Assembly (NCBI GenBank): GCA_038827615.1
Contig: JAWBNK010000001.1
Location: forward strand, 1,079,048 to 1,143,047
DNA: 64,000 nucleotides
Source: Thermosphaera sp.
Lineage (GTDB): Archaea > Thermoproteota > Thermoprotei_A > Sulfolobales > Desulfurococcaceae
Direction: 5' to 3'
Under the pieces are notes generated by a model. It did no database searches. It saw only the letters and a list, made by a program, of their open reading frames with translations, and had not been told where the DNA came from. Made by a program: the position numbers and the translations under genes. Below, piece by piece: positions 24,745 to 32,586 of the stretch. How positions within the stretch are numbered: the stretch's first letter is position 1; each line of letters starts with the position of its first letter.

Positions 24745-25980
24745 ATGAAAGCAATTATTCTAGCAGCGGGCAACGGGGTGCGGTTAAGACCGATAACTGA
24801 GACAAGGCCGAAGCCATTAATACCCGTCCTATGCAAGCCGCTCATAGGCTGGCACTTAGAATGGCTGAACGCGTTGAACATTGATGAAGCCGTCATCGTC
24901 GTTAACTACATGAAGGATAAAATCATAGAGTACGTGAACGGTTTGCCGAAAAAATATAAAGTTAAATACGTTGTGCAGGATCCCCCCATGGGCACTGGGG
25001 ATGCCGTGATTAAAGCCCTCGAGCACTTGCCCCATGGGGAGGACGTCTTAATAATCTACTCGGATATATTCCTGGAGGACCCGGGTATCTACAAGGAGAT
25101 TATTGATTCTAGAGAATCGGTCATCCTCGGGGCAATGGTAGACAGCCCGGAGCACTACGGTGTTCTAGAGCTTGAAGGAGGACGTTTGAAAAGCATTATT
25201 GAAAAACCAGCCCATCCCCCTTCAAATATCGCTAATGCCGGCGTCTACAAGCTTAACACCAGGGACATTGATGAAAACAAGAACATTGAAGCAAGCATTA
25301 GAGGGGAGTTAGAGTTCACTGACATCGTGAATAAGATAGCAGAGAAAAAAGACGTGAGCGTGTTCGTCCTGCCGAGGAATGCTTGGATGGATATCGGCAG
25401 ACCCTGGCATATAATAGAGGTTAACAAGCTGGCTCTTAAAAACCTGAAGAAAGAGGTGAAAGGAATTATCGAAGAACCTGTTAGAGTGGTTGGAGACGTC
25501 TATGTCGGAGAGCGCTCGATAATACACTCTTTCTCGTCGCTGGAGGGCCCGGTCTACATCGACTCGAATGTTGAAATAGGGCCTAACGCTAGGATAAGGC
25601 CTTACAGCGTAGTATGCGGGGGCTCTAAGATCGGGTTCAACGTAGAGGTTAAGGAAAGCGTTATATTTGAAAACGTGCGGGCAAGCCACTTGGCGTACGT
25701 CGGGGACAGCGTAGTATGCGAGAACGTGAACCTGGGGGCGGGTACTATAACGGCTAACTTGAGGTTTGATGAAAAAACAGTTAAAATGAGGGTAAGGGAT
25801 GTTGTCGAGGACACGAAGAGGTTGAAGCTGGGCGCGATCATTGGAGGTTATGTGAAAACAGGTGTAAACGTTTCACTCATGCCGGGGGTTAAGATAGGGT
25901 CCTACTCGTGGATTCTCCCGGGAACCGTTGTATACGAGGATGTCCCGTCTAAGACTGTTTACCCTGCTAGGCGAGAATAG
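24745..25980 (+). CDS. Bifunctional sugar-1-phosphate nucleotidylyltransferase / acetyltransferase
   Basis: Makes nucleotide-activated sugars, probably UDP-GlcNAc or UDP-glucose type donors. 411 residues. The N-terminal Rossmann-like domain has LAAGNGVRLRPITETRPKP, GTGDAV and YSDIFLED; the C-terminal third is a left-handed beta-helix of hexapeptide repeats (VEIGPNARIRPYSVVCGGSKIG in part), ending LPGVKIGSYSWILPG-like. Known homologue: Sulfolobus ST0452, which has both activities. It could supply donors to the glycosyltransferases at 48533-62702. Confidence 0.9.
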   Translation: MKAIILAAGNGVRLRPITETRPKPLIPVLCKPLIGWHLEWLNALNIDEAVIVVNYMKDKIIEYVNGLPKKYKVKYVVQDPPMGTGDAVIKALEHLPHGEDVLIIYSDIFLEDPGIYKEIIDSRESVILGAMVDSPEHYGVLELEGGRLKSIIEKPAHPPSNIANAGVYKLNTRDIDENKNIEASIRGELEFTDIVNKIAEKKDVSVFVLPRNAWMDIGRPWHIIEVNKLALKNLKKEVKGIIEEPVRVVGDVYVGERSIIHSFSSLEGPVYIDSNVEIGPNARIRPYSVVCGGSKIGFNVEVKESVIFENVRASHLAYVGDSVVCENVNLGAGTITANLRFDEKTVKMRVRDVVEDTKRLKLGAIIGGYVKTGVNVSLMPGVKIGSYSWILPGTVVYEDVPSKTVYPARRE

Positions 25981-26023
25981 CGTTATTAGCTTTTAAACAT
26001 AAGAAATTAATCAGAGGGTAGAG

Positions 26024-26389
26024 ATGAGCTACGAGTTAGATGAGTTCAGGAGGAAGTTCCCCAATCTTTACAGGGAGATCGTGAAAGGCGAGGGCAAGAG
26101 TCTCAGCGTGAAGTTTGATCAGAGCTCTCTCGACCCTTGGAGGGGGTACGTGCCCTCAGTAGTCGACTACATTAGAAGATGCAAAACCATCGAAGAAGCC
26201 TTCGAAGTCGTGGACTATATGGTGAGGAGGGGGGAGGTCTCTGAGAGCGAGGCTCGCGAACTGAAGAAGATACTGGAGGAGAAGGGGCTGGACTTCTTCG
26301 GTGAAAGGAAGGGCGACGACTACTATTATCGTGAGGCGGTCAAGCACTGGGAGAGCCTGAGGAAAACCGCTGAAAAACGCGCTCGTTAA
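26024..26389 (+). CDS. DUF2095 family archaeal protein
   Basis: 121 residues, mostly helical and charged. FRRKFPNLYREIVKG near residue 8, a DPWRGYVPSVVDYIRRCKTIEEA segment and VDYMVRRGEVSESEARELK followed by KGLDFFGE match what I know of DUF2095. Function unknown. GGGTAGAG lies just before the ATG. It is convergent with, and overlaps by four bases, the GTPase gene on the other strand. Confidence 0.65.
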   Translation: MSYELDEFRRKFPNLYREIVKGEGKSLSVKFDQSSLDPWRGYVPSVVDYIRRCKTIEEAFEVVDYMVRRGEVSESEARELKKILEEKGLDFFGERKGDDYYYREAVKHWESLRKTAEKRAR

Positions 26390-27606
26390 GACTTCGCTGA
26401 TACTATCTTGACTACGTCGCCGTTCCTTAAGACATGGGTCTCTCCTATCCTCTCCTTCCTCTTAGCCTCAATGGCGTAGAGGAATCCGTCTCCAAGGTCG
26501 GTGTGAACCATGTATGCGAGCTCCCGGGCATTCGTGTTCCTCGGGACTAGGTAGGCGTCAGGTAGAACGTTCCCTGAATGATCAGTAAACTTGTTCTGGT
26601 CTTCAACCGGGTAGACAACCATTAACCCCAACTTCTCAAACACGGCGTAGTTGAGCAGGTCTTGAACGCCGGTCGACCCATACTTGTCCAACACGTTCGT
26701 CTTAATGAGCTCCAACACTTTCGCCTGCTCGCTAGTTATCCTGGACCCTGGTCTAAGGACGAAGCTAGGGTCGCCCGGTAGGTAATCAATGATGTTGGAT
26801 TGAGCTGCTTTCTTGAGAATCATCTCCGCTAGTCCGCTCACAGGCTTCACGTCGCCACCGTATTTCTTCTTCAACCTCTCGATATTATCGTAAGCGACTG
26901 GGTGGTCTATCTTGTTCGCAGCGATAACTATAGGCTTACTTATTTCTCTAAGCCTTACAGCGAACTCCTCGATATCGCTTGCTGACCAGTTTTTGAACGG
27001 CTTCGAATCCAGCCCACTGGTTCTCAAGGCTTCGACAACGTGTTGTTTTCTAATGCTGAGCCCTGAGAGGTTCTGGGTTATTAGGTCTAAGGGGTTGGGT
27101 GTTGATAATATATTTCTCGATATCTTAGCATCCCATACTCTTTTAATCACGGAGATGAACCATTCATTTATTTCTTTAATAATTAACTCTACCTCCTCCA
27201 AGGGGTCTTGAGTCCCGGGTTTCACCGGATTCCCCTCGAGGTCCGTTCCCCCGGATGCGTCGACCACGTGAATTAAGACGTCGGCTTGCCTTAGGTCGTC
27301 CATGAACTTGTTCCCTAGCCCCCTCCCCCTACTCGCTCCGGGGATCAACCCGGCAACATCCATTATTTTAACGGGGATAAACCTGTATCCTCTGACGCAG
27401 AACCCGCTCCTGGGATTGCACTGTTTCAAGCCCAACTCTACGTGGACGCATGGGGTTCTAACGTATCCTACCCCGATGTTCGGCTCAATTGTTGTAAAGG
27501 GGTGGTCTGCTATTTTAACGGGAACCATCGTTAAAGCGCTGAACAGTGTTGACTTGCCGACGTTCGTCTTCCCTACTATGCCAACGATACGCTCCGGTGG
27601 AGGCAT
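26386..27606 (-). CDS. Obg/YchF-type GTPase with TGS domain
   Basis: Translation-associated GTPase of the DRG/Obg superfamily. 406 residues from ATG 27606. G1 GIVGKTNVGKSTLFSAL, the switch KIADHPFTTIEPN, G3 DVAGLIPGASRGRGLGN and G4 ANKID are followed by a helical region and a C-terminal TGS domain (THVLRNGDVVKIV at the end). The frame runs 20 residues further to 27666, but a minus-strand TATA box at 27643-27650 puts transcription start near 27619, so ATG 27606 is preferred. Confidence 0.92.
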   Translation of the reverse strand: MPPPERIVGIVGKTNVGKSTLFSALTMVPVKIADHPFTTIEPNIGVGYVRTPCVHVELGLKQCNPRSGFCVRGYRFIPVKIMDVAGLIPGASRGRGLGNKFMDDLRQADVLIHVVDASGGTDLEGNPVKPGTQDPLEEVELIIKEINEWFISVIKRVWDAKISRNILSTPNPLDLITQNLSGLSIRKQHVVEALRTSGLDSKPFKNWSASDIEEFAVRLREISKPIVIAANKIDHPVAYDNIERLKKKYGGDVKPVSGLAEMILKKAAQSNIIDYLPGDPSFVLRPGSRITSEQAKVLELIKTNVLDKYGSTGVQDLLNYAVFEKLGLMVVYPVEDQNKFTDHSGNVLPDAYLVPRNTNARELAYMVHTDLGDGFLYAIEAKRKERIGETHVLRNGDVVKIVSAKS

Positions 27607-27642
27607 CCAGGTGCGCACCAGCGTATTATCAGATAACCATAC

Positions 27643-27650
27643 TTTATAAA
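27643..27650 (-). promoter_or_regulatory. TATA box for the Obg/YchF-type GTPase
   Basis: TTTATAAA on the minus strand, about 27 bases ahead of a start near 27619. It decides the GTPase start codon at 27606. Confidence 0.55.
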
Positions 27651-27694
27651 CCCCGTATAAAATCATAATAACCCTTAGTATTGGTGCTTAAGCC

Positions 27695-28357
27695 ATGGCG
27701 AAGAGCGTTTACCACTATATCGCAGAGTTTTGGCAGAAGACGTACCAGGGGGAGATGAAGGAGCTACTGAGGCAGAGGCTGATAGAGTGGAGGCGCCAGC
27801 CATCCGTAGTGAGGGTTGAAACACCCACGAGGCTGGATAAGGCACATGAACTCGGGTATAAAGCCAAGCCTGGATTCGTAATAGCTAGAGTGAGAGTCAG
27901 GAAGGGAGGTCAGAGGAAACCCCGTCCCGTCAGCGGCAGAAGACCTAAGAGAATGGGTGTGTACGGATACGCGCCCGCTAAGAGCATAAGACTGATTGCC
28001 GAGGAGAGAGCTGCTAGGAAGTTCCCCGGGCTGGAGGTGTTAAACAGCTATTACGTTGCTGAGGACGGGCGGTACAAGTGGTATGAAGTAATACTCGTAG
28101 ACCCGCATCACCCATCCATCTGCAGCGACCCTGAGATCAAGTGGATCTGCGAGCCGCAGAACAGGGGAAGGGTCTTCAGAGGGTTAACGAGCCCCGGGAA
28201 GAAGATGCGGGGGTTGAGAAAGAGCCGCGGAGTCAGGGGGACGACCAACTATAAGTGGAAGAGGAAGCAGAAGGAAAGGTTATTGAAGAAGAGGCACGAA
28301 GCCAGCAGAGGAGCCCGCGACCCATGGCAGGTAGCAGAAAAGATAAACGAGAAGTAG
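27695..28357 (+). CDS. rpl15e: Ribosomal protein eL15
   Basis: Large-subunit protein binding many 23S helices. 220 residues, slightly longer than the usual 195-205 because of a C-terminal tail. Motifs: [14 protein letters not shown] start, [34 protein letters not shown], the [20 protein letters not shown] region in two parts, and [24 protein letters not shown] eight bases before ATG. First gene of the eL15-exosome protein-RNase P cluster. Confidence 0.96.
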   Translation: MAKSVYHYIAEFWQKTYQGEMKELLRQRLIEWRRQPSVVRVETPTRLDKAHELGYKAKPGFVIARVRVRKGGQRKPRPVSGRRPKRMGVYGYAPAKSIRLIAEERAARKFPGLEVLNSYYVAEDGRYKWYEVILVDPHHPSICSDPEIKWICEPQNRGRVFRGLTSPGKKMRGLRKSRGVRGTTNYKWKRKQKERLLKKRHEASRGARDPWQVAEKINEK

Positions 28358-28791
28358 TAGTTAAATCCGTTGAACTCTCCGCTTCATGCCATTCTACTGA
28401 AAACTGCGATAAGGTCCGCACTGCCCTTTTTAACCTCATCCCCCCCGAGCTACGCCCGGAAGCTAAGATTGTTGAAGAAGTCCACTACGGCTTCTACGGA
28501 AACAAAATCGTGTTGTTGAAAACGGCTTCTAAAGAGGGAAGGGTTTTTCTAAAATATTACTCTGAAAACCTGCCCGCCGTCGAGAAGAGCATTTTATCAG
28601 CAAGCTTCAGGCTTAGATACGACGCTAGCACCGGTAGGCTCCACTTGAGGTTCAGCAAGCAGGATGCCTTCATGGGGAGAATGAAGATCCTAGACTCGGA
28701 CGACATAGTTAAGGTGGTGGTACATTTCTCGAACGCTAAGAGGGAGGAAGACGTTAGAAACGCGCTGAGGGAAATAGGCTTAATATTTTGA
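28324..28791 (+). CDS. RNA-binding protein of the exosome/RNase P neighbourhood (COG1325 type)
   Basis: 155 residues from ATG 28324, overlapping the end of eL15 by 34 bases; the frame is open upstream but the start at [12 protein letters not shown] fits the family. COG1325 proteins carry a Rpl5-like RNA-binding fold and are predicted exosome accessory proteins. Visible features are [16 protein letters not shown], then a segment [17 protein letters not shown] and [10 protein letters not shown] at the C-terminus. The gene lies between eL15 and rpp30 as in many archaea. No direct function is established. Confidence 0.75.
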   Translation: MAGSRKDKREVVVKSVELSASCHSTENCDKVRTALFNLIPPELRPEAKIVEEVHYGFYGNKIVLLKTASKEGRVFLKYYSENLPAVEKSILSASFRLRYDASTGRLHLRFSKQDAFMGRMKILDSDDIVKVVVHFSNAKREEDVRNALREIGLIF

Positions 28792-28842
28792 TAACCCCTG
28801 GATCCTAAATAGTGCGGAGTATTTAACACTGGTCGAGCTGTA

Positions 28843-29445
28843 ATGTTCATTGACATCGCCGTTAAGAAATGCGACGAGAAACTAGTTGAAACCGCCAGGA
28901 TGCTCGGCTACACAATAATAGCCTGTGAAGAATTTAGTAGCGAAAAGGTCGGGATAAACATCGCGAGGAAGAAAACCCTAGCGCCAGGCAATCTCGATAA
29001 GCTGAAGAAATCGCTCAAGGAGCTCCCGGGAAATACTATCGTGATCTCCGTAGTCCCCCGCGACACCGCCTCTGCAAGATGGGGCGCACACGATAGTAGA
29101 ATAGATTCCCTAGTCATGTCTCTAGACAACGTAGAGGTTTTCGATAAGAAACAGTTCTCAGTGATGAAGTACTATGGAAAACCATTGGAGATCTGGCTCA
29201 GTGACTTGCGAGAAGCCGATGAAACCACTCTCGCCAAGGTCTACCGCAGAGTTAACCTAGCTCTTAGGAGGAAAATTCCCATCATAGTTGGATCAGGTGC
29301 TACTAAATGGAGTGAGCTGGCTCATCCCAGGTCCCTTACAGCATTGTTATCACTCCTCCTCGACTTCCCTGAAGCCGAGGCAATCCTAGCCTTAACAAAT
29401 CACCCATACCTGATTGTTTCGAGAAAGGTGAGGCGTTTTGGATAG
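28843..29445 (+). CDS. rnp3: RNase P protein component 3 (Rpp30)
   Basis: Protein of archaeal RNase P, which matures tRNA 5' ends; it pairs with Pop5. 200 residues with a PHP-like TIM-barrel pattern: MFIDIAVKKCDEKLVETARMLG-type opening, ARWGAHDSRIDSLV-like central part, VNLALRRKIPIIVGSGA and LTALLSLLLDFPEAEA near the end. Assignment rests on this pattern and on its fixed position before pop5. The stop overlaps the Pop5 start by eight bases. GGTGAGG for Pop5 lies within its last codons. Confidence 0.87.
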   Translation: MFIDIAVKKCDEKLVETARMLGYTIIACEEFSSEKVGINIARKKTLAPGNLDKLKKSLKELPGNTIVISVVPRDTASARWGAHDSRIDSLVMSLDNVEVFDKKQFSVMKYYGKPLEIWLSDLREADETTLAKVYRRVNLALRRKIPIIVGSGATKWSELAHPRSLTALLSLLLDFPEAEAILALTNHPYLIVSRKVRRFG

Positions 29446-29902
29446 CTTGCTCACAGGCTTACTAACCATCCTATTCCTAGGGCAGATAGTCATCATCATA
29501 GTCTTATCTATATATTTGAAGAGGGTTCGCAGAGTATTGCGAGCTTGGAGGAGCCTAGTCGAGAACAGGCAATCCACGGTTTTGAAACCCCGAAAGAGAT
29601 ATGTTGTCTTCTCAATAGTCTGCGAGGGAAAGCCGTCCAAAGAGAGCATCGAAGAACACATTGAACGATTGTTTATTCACTACTACGGGAGAACCGCACA
29701 CGCTAAAGCATCGCCCCAGCTTATATTCTTCGATGAAGCCTCGAGCAGAGGGGTTTTCAGAGTCAGCCACTTATATGTTAAGCACTTAATCAGCTTGTTC
29801 ACCGCTCCCTTGGAGAAGGATGAATGCAAATGCTTAATAATCCCCTTGAAGACGACAGGGACGCTTAAGAAAGCTGTTAAGATATTAGAGGGAAAGCATT
29901 AA
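29438..29902 (+). CDS. rnp2: RNase P protein component 2 (Pop5) with an N-terminal membrane segment
   Basis: 154 residues. From residue 50 on (KPRKRYVVFSIVCEG, IERLFIHYYGRTAHAKASP, FRVSHLYVKHLISLF) it matches Pop5, partner of Rpp30 in RNase P. The first 47 residues are extra: a hydrophobic stretch of about 20 residues (LLTILFLGQIVIIIVLSIYL) followed by a basic region KRVRRVLRAWR, which reads as a membrane anchor. The TTG at 29438 has a strong GGTGAGG five bases upstream, supporting the long form; an internal TTG before KPRKRY would give the standard protein but has no ribosome binding site. Confidence 0.85.
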   Translation: MDSLLTGLLTILFLGQIVIIIVLSIYLKRVRRVLRAWRSLVENRQSTVLKPRKRYVVFSIVCEGKPSKESIEEHIERLFIHYYGRTAHAKASPQLIFFDEASSRGVFRVSHLYVKHLISLFTAPLEKDECKCLIIPLKTTGTLKKAVKILEGKH

Positions 29903-29904
29903 GC

Positions 29905-29914
29905 TATTTAATAA
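29905..29914 (+). promoter_or_regulatory. TATA-like box upstream of the candidate C/D box sRNA
   Basis: TATTTAATAA, centred about 30 bases ahead of the C box at 29940, so it would start a transcript close to the expected sRNA 5' end. Confidence 0.4.
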
Positions 29915-29935
29915 GAGACTATTGGATTCAAAATA

Positions 29936-29993
29936 ATGGATGATGACGCCGCTCCAAAATGAGGGAATGATTGCTTCGCGACGATCTGATTAC
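29936..29993 (+). ncRNA. Candidate C/D box methylation guide sRNA
   Basis: C box ATGATGA (29940-29946) is perfect; a 12-base spacer leads to D' ATGA (29959-29962, one change from CTGA); four bases later C' ATGATTG (29967-29973); another 12-base spacer leads to a perfect D box CTGA (29986-29989). Two 12-base spacers and a 3-5 base D'-C' gap are the standard archaeal dual-guide layout that L7Ae, Nop5 and fibrillarin recognise. It lies in a gene-free spacer with its own TATA-like box, upstream of tRNA-Leu. Targets are not known; the complement of the D guide is ATCGTCGCGAAG and of the D' guide TTTGGAGCGGCG. Confidence 0.65.
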
Positions 29994-30039
29994 TAGCAAC
30001 GTTTTAAACCCTTGATCACAGATAACTTATTTTGAAAAC

Positions 30040-30124
30040 GCGGGGGTGCCCGAGCTTGGTCAAAGGGGGCGGACTTAAGATCCGCTGGCATAGGCCTGCG
30101 TGGGTTCAAATCCCACCCCCCGCA
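30040..30124 (+). tRNA. tRNA-Leu(TAA)
   Basis: Acceptor GCGGGGG (30040-30046) pairs with CCCCCGC (30117-30123), discriminator A. Anticodon stem GCGGA/TCCGC encloses CTTAAGA, anticodon TAA. The variable arm is long (class II) and the T arm is GTGGG-TTCAAAT-CCCAC. No intron, no encoded CCA. GTTTTAAACC near 30002 is a likely TATA box. Confidence 0.96.
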
Positions 30125-30250
30125 TCCCTGATCGCCAGGCTCATCTAGGCCGACGGATCCATTAGCCGCTTCCCGCATATTTCTCATAAGCAACTACTCG
30201 TGTGGGGGATTGGTCAGCTCCCCAGGGAAAAGCTGTAGATAATCTTTCTT

Positions 30251-31222
30251 TCAAACCTCGGATCGCTCATAACCGAGGAACGTGATGTTTGAACTATACT
30301 TGTAGGTTTTCCTCTCATCGGGCTTAACGGGTTTCCTAAGTATGTAGAGCTTCTCATGCTTTATCAGCAGGAAATCCCTATCTCTGACCTTCTCCCAAAG
30401 CTCTCTCGTCTTCTTCATTCTATGCTGTATCTTGATTACCTCCTCCTTCAGTATGAAGCCGGCATCCAGCAAGGTTCGCAAGACGTGATAGGATATGGGA
30501 ACGTAGTGCTTGCGAAGCCGCGTATCTCCTATCAAGACAGCCATGAAGCCGCCTGGTTTCAACACCCTGTAAGCCTCCCTGGAAAACTCGCTAAAAACCG
30601 TCAGGTAATCCTCCATTCTCCCAGCACAGGATAAATCGCCTGGAGAACATTCAGTTTTCCTATGCTTATACCTGATGATGTTCCAGTAGGGGGGATGAAC
30701 CATTACCAAGTCTACTTCTCCATCTTTAATCAACGATAGTTCCCTGGAGTCCCCGTGGAAAATCCTGCTCCACGTGCTCCGGGTGTTTCGGGACGCCTCA
30801 TCATCCCTCCCCTCTAGCTCAACATACTTCTCGAGCCAGTAGAGCCTGTGGAGAGATAATATCGCTGCGGAGTAATTAATGTCGACCCCGATGCAGTTCC
30901 TTCCCAGCAGCCTCGCCTCGATACACGTGGTTCCGGATCCAATCATTGGATCGAGAACAAGTTGCCCAGGCCTGCTGAACAATTCGATGACTCTTCTAAC
31001 TAGTTGGGGTGGCCAATTCCCCCTGTAATCCCCCTTGTGAGACGCCCACTTTCCCCTTCTCGGAAAACTCCACACCGTTGTTGAGACGTCCGATAGTTCA
31101 GCATCCAACGGATACAATCTCGTGATCTTAACGGGCTTCAACTCTATGACTGAATCCTCGATCACTATGTGGTTCCTCTCCTCTAGAAACCTCAAGTAGT
31201 CACTATAGCTCACTTCTCTCAT
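30251..31222 (-). CDS. Orphan DNA N4/N6 methyltransferase
   Basis: Probable N4-cytosine or N6-adenine DNA methyltransferase. 323 residues from ATG 31222; GTG 31237 is an in-frame alternative. The SAM-binding motif DPMIGSGTTCIEA (about residue 92) precedes the catalytic HPPYWN motif (about 178), followed by the VLKPGGFMAVLIGD strand. WPPQLVRRVIELFSRPGQ just before the SAM motif is typical of the N-4/N-6 methylase family. No restriction endonuclease gene is adjacent, so it is an orphan, perhaps with a regulatory or genome-marking role. It stands in the block inserted between pop5 and psmA. Confidence 0.85.
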   Translation of the reverse strand: MREVSYSDYLRFLEERNHIVIEDSVIELKPVKITRLYPLDAELSDVSTTVWSFPRRGKWASHKGDYRGNWPPQLVRRVIELFSRPGQLVLDPMIGSGTTCIEARLLGRNCIGVDINYSAAILSLHRLYWLEKYVELEGRDDEASRNTRSTWSRIFHGDSRELSLIKDGEVDLVMVHPPYWNIIRYKHRKTECSPGDLSCAGRMEDYLTVFSEFSREAYRVLKPGGFMAVLIGDTRLRKHYVPISYHVLRTLLDAGFILKEEVIKIQHRMKKTRELWEKVRDRDFLLIKHEKLYILRKPVKPDERKTYKYSSNITFLGYERSEV

Positions 31223-31313
31223 TACGCAACCATCCACATATAGTGATGTCTACCAAGATGTTAAAAACTCCTTGAAGAGTCTGGGAAAACAGTCGTCTAT
31301 TTTTGTAGAGCGT

Positions 31314-31502
31314 TCAGGCTTGTCTTCTTCGACCAATTCTGAAGTAGAACTCGCTCCTCTTTCCAGTCGGAGTCGTGCCAGAGTAGTGGTTCACGCGTCC
31401 ACGGCAATTGGGGCACTCCAGCATTTCAACGCTATACCATCTCATTCTCCACTGCTTGATTCTCGTGAACTCTCCTTCAAAACCGCAGTAGGGGCATTTC
31501 AT
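31314..31502 (-). CDS. Small zinc-ribbon protein
   Basis: 62 residues from ATG 31502. MKCPYCGFEG at the N-terminus and LECPNCRGR near residue 30 give a four-cysteine zinc ribbon; the rest is basic and aromatic (KRSEFYFRIGRRR at the end), suggesting nucleic-acid contact. GGGGTTGG precedes the start; the frame continues to TTG 31514. It lies between the methyltransferase and SDR genes, all on the minus strand. No family assigned. Confidence 0.6.
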   Translation of the reverse strand: MKCPYCGFEGEFTRIKQWRMRWYSVEMLECPNCRGRVNHYSGTTPTGKRSEFYFRIGRRRQA

Positions 31503-31554
31503 TTCCAACCCCAATATAATATGTGTTGCAGAAAATATATTTCCTATCCCTTCC

Positions 31555-32457
31555 CTAGCTCTGAAGAAGCTCCTGCCTCAGCCTATATATTATGCTCTTA
31601 TCCTTCCTAGCCCTCGAGATAATGGACATTACCACCTCCCCTATCTGGGGGTCGCCGAGTAGTATAGAGATGGAGTTCTTTATCAACTCTTCATCCAAAT
31701 AAACCATTCTCGACGTAACGCCCCCGTCGATAACGACGTTAACACCAGTCATCCACTCAGCCTCATCGGAGGCTAGGAAAGCAATTAGTGACGCAACATC
31801 CTCGGGCTTTCCCACCCTGCCCGCTGGATGCCACGCGTGGTCAAGGGGGGTTAGGCTCGGCTCTTTCGGGGGAACCTGCCACCTGCTCGTGTCAATCCAT
31901 CCGGGAGAGACTGAGAGGACTCTTATCCTGTACTTTGAGAGCGAGATCGCTAGGGCGTGGGTAAGGGCTATTAACCCTCCCTTCGACGCTGAGTAGGGTT
32001 CGGTGTTGGGCTCCGATTGAAACGCCCTCGTAGAAGCTATGTTCACTATTACTCCCCCAGTATTCTTCATATACTTAACGACGTGCTTGCTACACAGCCA
32101 AGCCCCCGTCAAGTTAACATCTATAATCCTCCTCCACTCCTCAATGCTCTGCTCCTCAATACTCCTACCGGTGAAGCCTATTCCCGCATTATTAACTAGC
32201 ACGTCGATTCTGCCGAACCTGGCGAAAACATCTTCTACCGCCCGGGATACATCGTTCTCGCTCGACACGTCTACTCTGTAATACAGGGCTTTAACGCCTC
32301 TCTCACTCAACTCCTTAGCTCTCTGGACTCCAGATTGCTCGTCTATATCGAAGATCGCTACGCTGCATCCCTCTAGTCCAAGCCTTGACGAGATGGCTGC
32401 CCCGATTCCTCTTGCACCCCCGGTTACAATGCATGTTTTACCCTCAAACCTCGACAA
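31555..32457 (-). CDS. Short-chain dehydrogenase/reductase
   Basis: NAD(P)-dependent oxidoreductase of the classical SDR family. 300 residues. TGGARGIG is the cofactor loop near residue 12, an acidic residue in FDIDE suggests NAD preference, NNAG is near residue 90, the catalytic serine is in NIAST and the YSASK tetrad segment follows. The usual SDR ends after VNVVIDGG (about residue 250); a helical tail of roughly 50 residues is added. TTG 32457 has GGTG in front; GTG 32463 is in frame. Substrate unknown. Confidence 0.85.
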   Translation of the reverse strand: MSRFEGKTCIVTGGARGIGAAISSRLGLEGCSVAIFDIDEQSGVQRAKELSERGVKALYYRVDVSSENDVSRAVEDVFARFGRIDVLVNNAGIGFTGRSIEEQSIEEWRRIIDVNLTGAWLCSKHVVKYMKNTGGVIVNIASTRAFQSEPNTEPYSASKGGLIALTHALAISLSKYRIRVLSVSPGWIDTSRWQVPPKEPSLTPLDHAWHPAGRVGKPEDVASLIAFLASDEAEWMTGVNVVIDGGVTSRMVYLDEELIKNSISILLGDPQIGEVVMSIISRARKDKSIIYRLRQELLQS

Positions 32458-32548
32458 TCTCACACCCCTCTCACTCTGTATGTTGGCTGCGAGAGGCTAT
32501 AATCTTGAATAAGGGATTACTAGTGTAATGGGAAAAGTCTTATTATTC

Positions 32549-32572
32549 CCTTAAAATGTAGAGTTATTTAAA
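32549..32572 (+). promoter_or_regulatory. Promoter region of psmA
   Basis: TATA-like CTTAAAATG (32550-32558) and TTATTTAAA (32564-32572) precede psmA. The first fits a start near 32580 and an almost leaderless message; no Shine-Dalgarno is seen before ATG 32587. Confidence 0.45.
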
Positions 32573-32586
32573 CAGGGTCGATAACT

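Noticed and set aside
29993..30193. Minus-strand frame through tRNA-Leu with CGGWDLNPRRP
   Set aside because: It is only the antisense reading of the tRNA. Unlike the frame at tRNA-Ser(GCT), the residues upstream of the tRNA part have no integrase-like pattern, so it is not an int(N).
30125..30250. Possible second sRNA after tRNA-Leu
   Set aside because: A few box-like words occur but not at the required spacing on either strand; I see nothing supportable in this spacer.
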